Shown here: one piece after another, positions 5,790-6,894 of the stretch
Layout: each line of letters starts with the position of its first letter
Numbering within the stretch: position 1 is the stretch's first letter
DNA from: IMCC26256 sp046081705
Lineage (GTDB): Bacteria; Actinomycetota; Acidimicrobiia; IMCC26256
Length of the DNA: 6,894 nucleotides
Reading direction: 5' to 3'
Assembly: GCA_046081705.1 (NCBI GenBank)
Contig: JBJTWK010000024.1
Coordinates: 1-6,894 of the forward strand
The notes under the pieces: generated by a model
Seen by the model: only the letters and a program-made list of their open reading frames with translations
Databases searched by the model: none
Told to the model about the DNA's origin: nothing
Program-made: the position numbers and the translations under genes

Positions 5790-6308
5790 ATGGCGATCTA
5801 CGCGCTCGGCGACCTCGTTCCCCAGATCGATCCGACGGCCTTCGTGCACCCGGACGCGACCATCATCGGTCAGGTCGAGATCGGGGCCGAGGCCTCGATC
5901 TGGCCCGCCGCGGTGCTGCGTGGCGACTACGGCCTCATCCGGATCGGTGCCCGCACATCGATCCAGGACGGCACGGTGATCCACGCGACCGCCGAGATGC
6001 CCACGATCATCGGCGACGACTGCGTGGTCGGCCACCTCGCGCACCTCGAGTGCTGCGTCGTCGAGGACGGCGCGCTCGTCGGTTCCGGTTCGATCGTGCT
6101 CCACCGGGCGATCGTCCGGCGGGGTGCCCTCGTCGGCGCAGCGGCGCTCGTGCCGAACCGGATGGAGGTCCCCGAGAACGCCATGGCGCTCGGGGTCCCG
6201 GCGAAGATCAAGGAGGGGGCGTCGAACCCCGACATCATCGCGATCAACGCCCAGGTGTACGTCCAGAACGTCCACCGGTACCGCCACGAGCTGCGCCGGA
6301 TCGACTGA
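5790..6308 (+). CDS. Gamma-carbonic anhydrase-like left-handed beta-helix protein with altered metal site
   Basis: The 172-residue protein has hexapeptide-repeat (left-handed beta-helix) sequence throughout residues 12-137, with IGQVEIGAEASIWPAAVLRGD (split at 26-46), TIIGDDCVVGH (72-82) and ALGVPAKI (133-140), as in the YrdA/PaaY/CaiE-type gamma-carbonic anhydrase family. These proteins form trimers that bind zinc or another divalent metal between subunits. Arg44, Asp46 and Gln59, equivalent to conserved active-site residues of the archaeal enzyme Cam, are present, as are His65 and His82. The third ligand, normally five residues after the second histidine, is Glu87 in GHLAHLECC; a histidine is at 85 instead. 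Carbonic anhydrase activity is therefore uncertain. The ATG at 5790 is chosen because of the TATCCT element and the family N-terminus; the frame is open further upstream but would overlap PhyH. It is divergent from PhyH and convergent with the acetyltransferase. Confidence 0.9.
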   Translation: MAIYALGDLVPQIDPTAFVHPDATIIGQVEIGAEASIWPAAVLRGDYGLIRIGARTSIQDGTVIHATAEMPTIIGDDCVVGHLAHLECCVVEDGALVGSGSIVLHRAIVRRGALVGAAALVPNRMEVPENAMALGVPAKIKEGASNPDIIAINAQVYVQNVHRYRHELRRID

Positions 6309-6315
6309 CGGACCC

Positions 6316-6330
6316 GTCCGTCGCACGGAC
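6316..6330. terminator. Small hairpin between convergent genes, weak terminator candidate
   Basis: GTCCGT (6316-6321) and ACGGAC (6325-6330) form a perfect six-base-pair stem around CGC, inside the 33 bases between the stop codons of the gamma-carbonic anhydrase-like and GNAT genes. It has no T-run and is short, so position is the main support. Confidence 0.25.
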
Positions 6331-6341
6331 CTCGCTCGCGA

Positions 6342-6894
6342 TCACATCGGGCGCCGCGTGCCGTCCGATCGGACCGGGAACCGGTAGAGCACGTGGGGAC
6401 GAAGGCGGTGTCCCTCCGGCACGTTGGGGTGCTCGAAGTCACCCCCGGGGTCGCGCACCATCCCGATCCGCTCCATGACCCGCCACGAGCGCTCGTTCGC
6501 GGGATTCGTGAACGACAGGACCTCCGGGAGCGCGGCGTCCTCGTAGCCGAAGCGCACCGCGCGGACGGCGGCCTCGGTCGCGTACCCGTGGCCCCAGTGC
6601 TCGCGTGCGAGGCGCCACCCGACCTCGACCGCGGGTGTGAACGGCGTCTCGTACGGGACGGCGTGGAGGCCGACATACCCGATGAACGGTGGCCCGCCCT
6701 CGACCTCGACCGCCCAGAGCCCCCAGCCGCGTTCCTCGAACTCGGACTCGATCCGGCCCACGAACGCGGCGGTGTCCTCCGGCGTCATGAGCCGCTGGAA
6801 GTGCTCCATCACCGCCGGGTCCGCGTTCAACGCCGCGAACGGCTCGAGGTCGTCCGGTCGCCATCGCCGCATCACGAGCCGATCGGTGTGCAGC
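6342..6894 (-). CDS. GNAT-family N-acetyltransferase (RimJ/RimL type), 5' end outside window
   Basis: The visible 183 residues form a GNAT domain of the RimJ/RimL-like group, which transfers an acetyl group from acetyl-CoA to an amine, either a protein N-terminus or a small molecule. The acetyl-CoA pyrophosphate-binding loop is in REHWGHGYATEA, matching the RxxGxG/A pattern. NPANERSWRVMERIGMV is the C-terminal motif B region. A GTG-ATG pair at 6875-6870 could be called as the start, but the frame stays open to the edge, and the upstream codons read LHTDRL, which joins with VMRRWRPDDL to give the conserved first strand of this family (TxRLxLRxWxxxD). The true start therefore probably lies just beyond position 6894. 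The substrate is unknown. It converges on the gamma-carbonic anhydrase-like gene with a 33-base gap. Confidence 0.9.
   Translation of the reverse strand, partial: LHTDRLVMRRWRPDDLEPFAALNADPAVMEHFQRLMTPEDTAAFVGRIESEFEERGWGLWAVEVEGGPPFIGYVGLHAVPYETPFTPAVEVGWRLAREHWGHGYATEAAVRAVRFGYEDAALPEVLSFTNPANERSWRVMERIGMVRDPGGDFEHPNVPEGHRLRPHVLYRFPVRSDGTRRPM

Noticed and set aside
5730..6326. Upstream extension of the PhyH gene to an ATG at 6326, giving 472 residues
   Set aside because: The extra residues are antisense to the gamma-carbonic anhydrase-like gene, show no PhyH similarity, and the GTG at 5729 has a well-placed promoter and the expected family N-terminus.
6870..6875. GTG-ATG at 6875-6870 as the true acetyltransferase start
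   Set aside because: Upstream codons LHTDRL complete the conserved first strand of the GNAT domain, so the start more likely lies outside the window.

Overview
The window is very GC-rich. It has short intergenic gaps, GTG starts and three start codons placed 7-8 bases after a TANNNT hexamer, the actinobacterial pattern of leaderless transcripts. Together with a DUF222 (13E12-type) reading frame, a thiolase-like plus DUF35 gene pair and a PhyH-family oxygenase, this suggests a high-GC actinobacterium. Acidimicrobiia is my best guess, but that is an inference from gene content; there is no rRNA or other marker to settle it. I see no tRNA, rRNA, CRISPR array, insertion sequence or phage structural gene.

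Layout. (1) 1-648, minus strand: the 5' part of a DUF222-family gene interrupted by an in-frame TAG at 100-102; coding resumes in the same frame and runs off the left edge. (2) 689-718: a 13-bp hairpin that probably ends the next transcript. (3) 748-2214, minus: a complete type-B carboxylesterase with an intact catalytic triad. (4) 2215-2307: a divergent promoter region. (5) 2308-3510 and 3536-3958, plus: a thiolase-fold protein that lacks the catalytic cysteines, followed 25 bases later by a zinc-ribbon/OB-fold DUF35 protein, probably one operon and one protein complex. (6) 3955-3983: a hairpin between convergent genes. (7) 3980-4897 and 4908-5729, minus: a PhyH-type Fe(II)/2-oxoglutarate dioxygenase followed by a cation diffusion facilitator; the stop codon of the first lies at the edge of the ribosome binding site of the second. 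(8) 5730-5789: a 60-base spacer with two back-to-back leaderless-type promoters. (9) 5790-6308, plus: a left-handed beta-helix gamma-carbonic anhydrase-like protein with an altered metal site. (10) 6342-6894, minus: a RimJ/RimL-type GNAT acetyltransferase whose 5' end lies beyond the window.

How the genes fit together. The thiolase-like/DUF35 pair is the most interesting part. Its active-site replacements resemble those described for Ltp2-type steroid side-chain aldolases, so carbon-carbon bond cleavage or formation on an acyl-CoA is more likely than classical thiolysis. The divergent esterase and the nearby PhyH oxygenase could act on related lipid or sterol-like substrates, but only proximity supports that. 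The transporter, carbonic anhydrase homologue and acetyltransferase look like ordinary housekeeping neighbours. I found no clear sign of an entirely new system.
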